Assembly: GCA_964411665.1 (NCBI GenBank)
Contig: CAYPMR010000004.1
Coordinates: forward strand, 47,146 to 111,145
Direction of reading: 5' to 3'
From: CALFCE01 sp964411665
GTDB lineage: Bacteria; Pseudomonadota; Gammaproteobacteria; Granulosicoccales; Granulosicoccaceae
Length of the DNA: 64,000 bases
Each line of letters opens with the position of its first letter. Position 1 is the stretch's first letter. The notes under the pieces were generated by a model that made no database searches, had not been told where the DNA came from, and saw nothing but the letters and a program-made list of their open reading frames with translations. The translations under genes and the position numbers were made by a program. Below are positions 63,583-64,000 of this stretch, in pieces.

Positions 63583-64000
63583 ATGATTGCTTTGATACAA
63601 CGCGTTAGCCATGCCTCAGTTGTTATTAGTGGCAAGACGGTTGGACAGATTTCTGCTGGCCTGTTGGTGCTGATTGGTGTCGAGAAGCATGATGACGAAA
63701 ATCTGGCGGACCGTCTTGCGCATAAAATGCTGCACTATCGTGTGTTTGTGGACTCTGCAGATAAAATGAACCTGAATGTCATGCAGGTTAATGGCGGGCT
63801 GTTATTGGTTCCTCAATTTACCCTGGTTGCTAATACAACCAAGGGTTTGCGCCCAAGTTTCAACGGTGCTGATCCTGCCGCCGCCAATCGGTTATTTGAT
63901 TCTCTGAGTACCCGCATTGAGTCTGATTACAAATCTCCGGAAACGGGTGTTTTCGGCGCTGACATGCAAGTTTCATCCTGCAATGACGGTCCTGTCACAT
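63583..64000 (+). CDS. dtd: D-aminoacyl-tRNA deacylase, 3' end cut by window
   Basis: The frame from ATG 63583 runs to the window edge (139 codons). It begins MIALIQRVSHASVVISG and holds GLLVLIGVEKHDDE, KMNLNVMQVNGGLLLVPQFTL with the catalytic QFT, and RPSF. It reaches the cis-Pro chirality motif NDGPVT. DTD removes D-amino acids from tRNA. Only the last few residues should be missing (family about 145). The usual SQFTL reads PQFTL here. Confidence 0.93.
   Translation, partial: MIALIQRVSHASVVISGKTVGQISAGLLVLIGVEKHDDENLADRLAHKMLHYRVFVDSADKMNLNVMQVNGGLLLVPQFTLVANTTKGLRPSFNGADPAAANRLFDSLSTRIESDYKSPETGVFGADMQVSSCNDGPVT

Overview
The window reads as ordinary chromosome of a free-living, probably marine, Gammaproteobacterium. 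This rests on the mix of ubiA, a glutathione reductase, a type IV minor-pilin operon, NudC/NudL Nudix enzymes, a MoxR-DUF58-TgpA transglutaminase operon, c-di-GMP proteins, a TRAP transporter and thiN-ltaE-dtd style housekeeping genes. No tRNA, rRNA, prophage, complete insertion sequence or CRISPR array was seen. The genus cannot be fixed from sequence alone.

Layout. 1-6158: end of a ComF-like gene, a ubiA operon carrying two tandem membrane-type GTPases, and divergent gor. 6191-10131: a five-gene minor-pilin operon (fimT-pilV-pilW-pilX-pilE-like, no pilY1), flanked by two copies of a roughly 160-170 bp element with inverted-repeat ends. Each copy lies just behind the stop codon of a neighbouring gene (gor, dodecin) in the same orientation relative to that gene. 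10128-19376: dodecin, a MalY/PatB lyase, NudL, a degenerate GGDEF protein, a YbjQ-YbjQ-M48 protease operon, an operon of nucleosidase + spore-photoproduct-lyase-like radical SAM enzyme + SDR, and NudC. 19455-28634: moxR-DUF58-tgpA, a 1059-residue DUF349 protein and an EAL phosphodiesterase with a CZB-like tail. 28848-37021: an M48-TerB-like protease, an exostosin-type glycosyltransferase, an HNH nuclease, two divergent zinc-protease-like lipoproteins and a secreted GH16 glucanase with two FN3 domains.

37571-45318: an acyl-CoA synthetase / AcuI-type reductase / SDR cluster, a DUF6164-GT2 pair, a DoeB-like deacetylase and an SLC13-type transporter with TrkA-C domains. 45504-53212: an OmpA-like lipoprotein, a SAF-domain dehydrogenase, an unknown exported protein, a TerC-type membrane protein and a TRAP transporter (dctP, strong stem-loop, dctQ, dctM). 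53816-60032: an exported DUF1501/DUF1800 pair, a tiny repeat-bearing ORF, and a BON-OmpA envelope protein with a coiled-coil partner. 60201-64000: an LprI-like protein, thiN, ltaE and the start of dtd.

The parts most worth following up are the nucleosidase-radical SAM-SDR operon, the tandem GTPases with an altered switch motif, the 3'-end-associated mobile repeat, and the EAL-CZB protein that has lost its expected zinc cysteine. Start codons were moved from the longest ORF where a ribosome-binding site, a gene overlap or a signal peptide supported it. Functions rest on motif recognition by eye; no database search was run.
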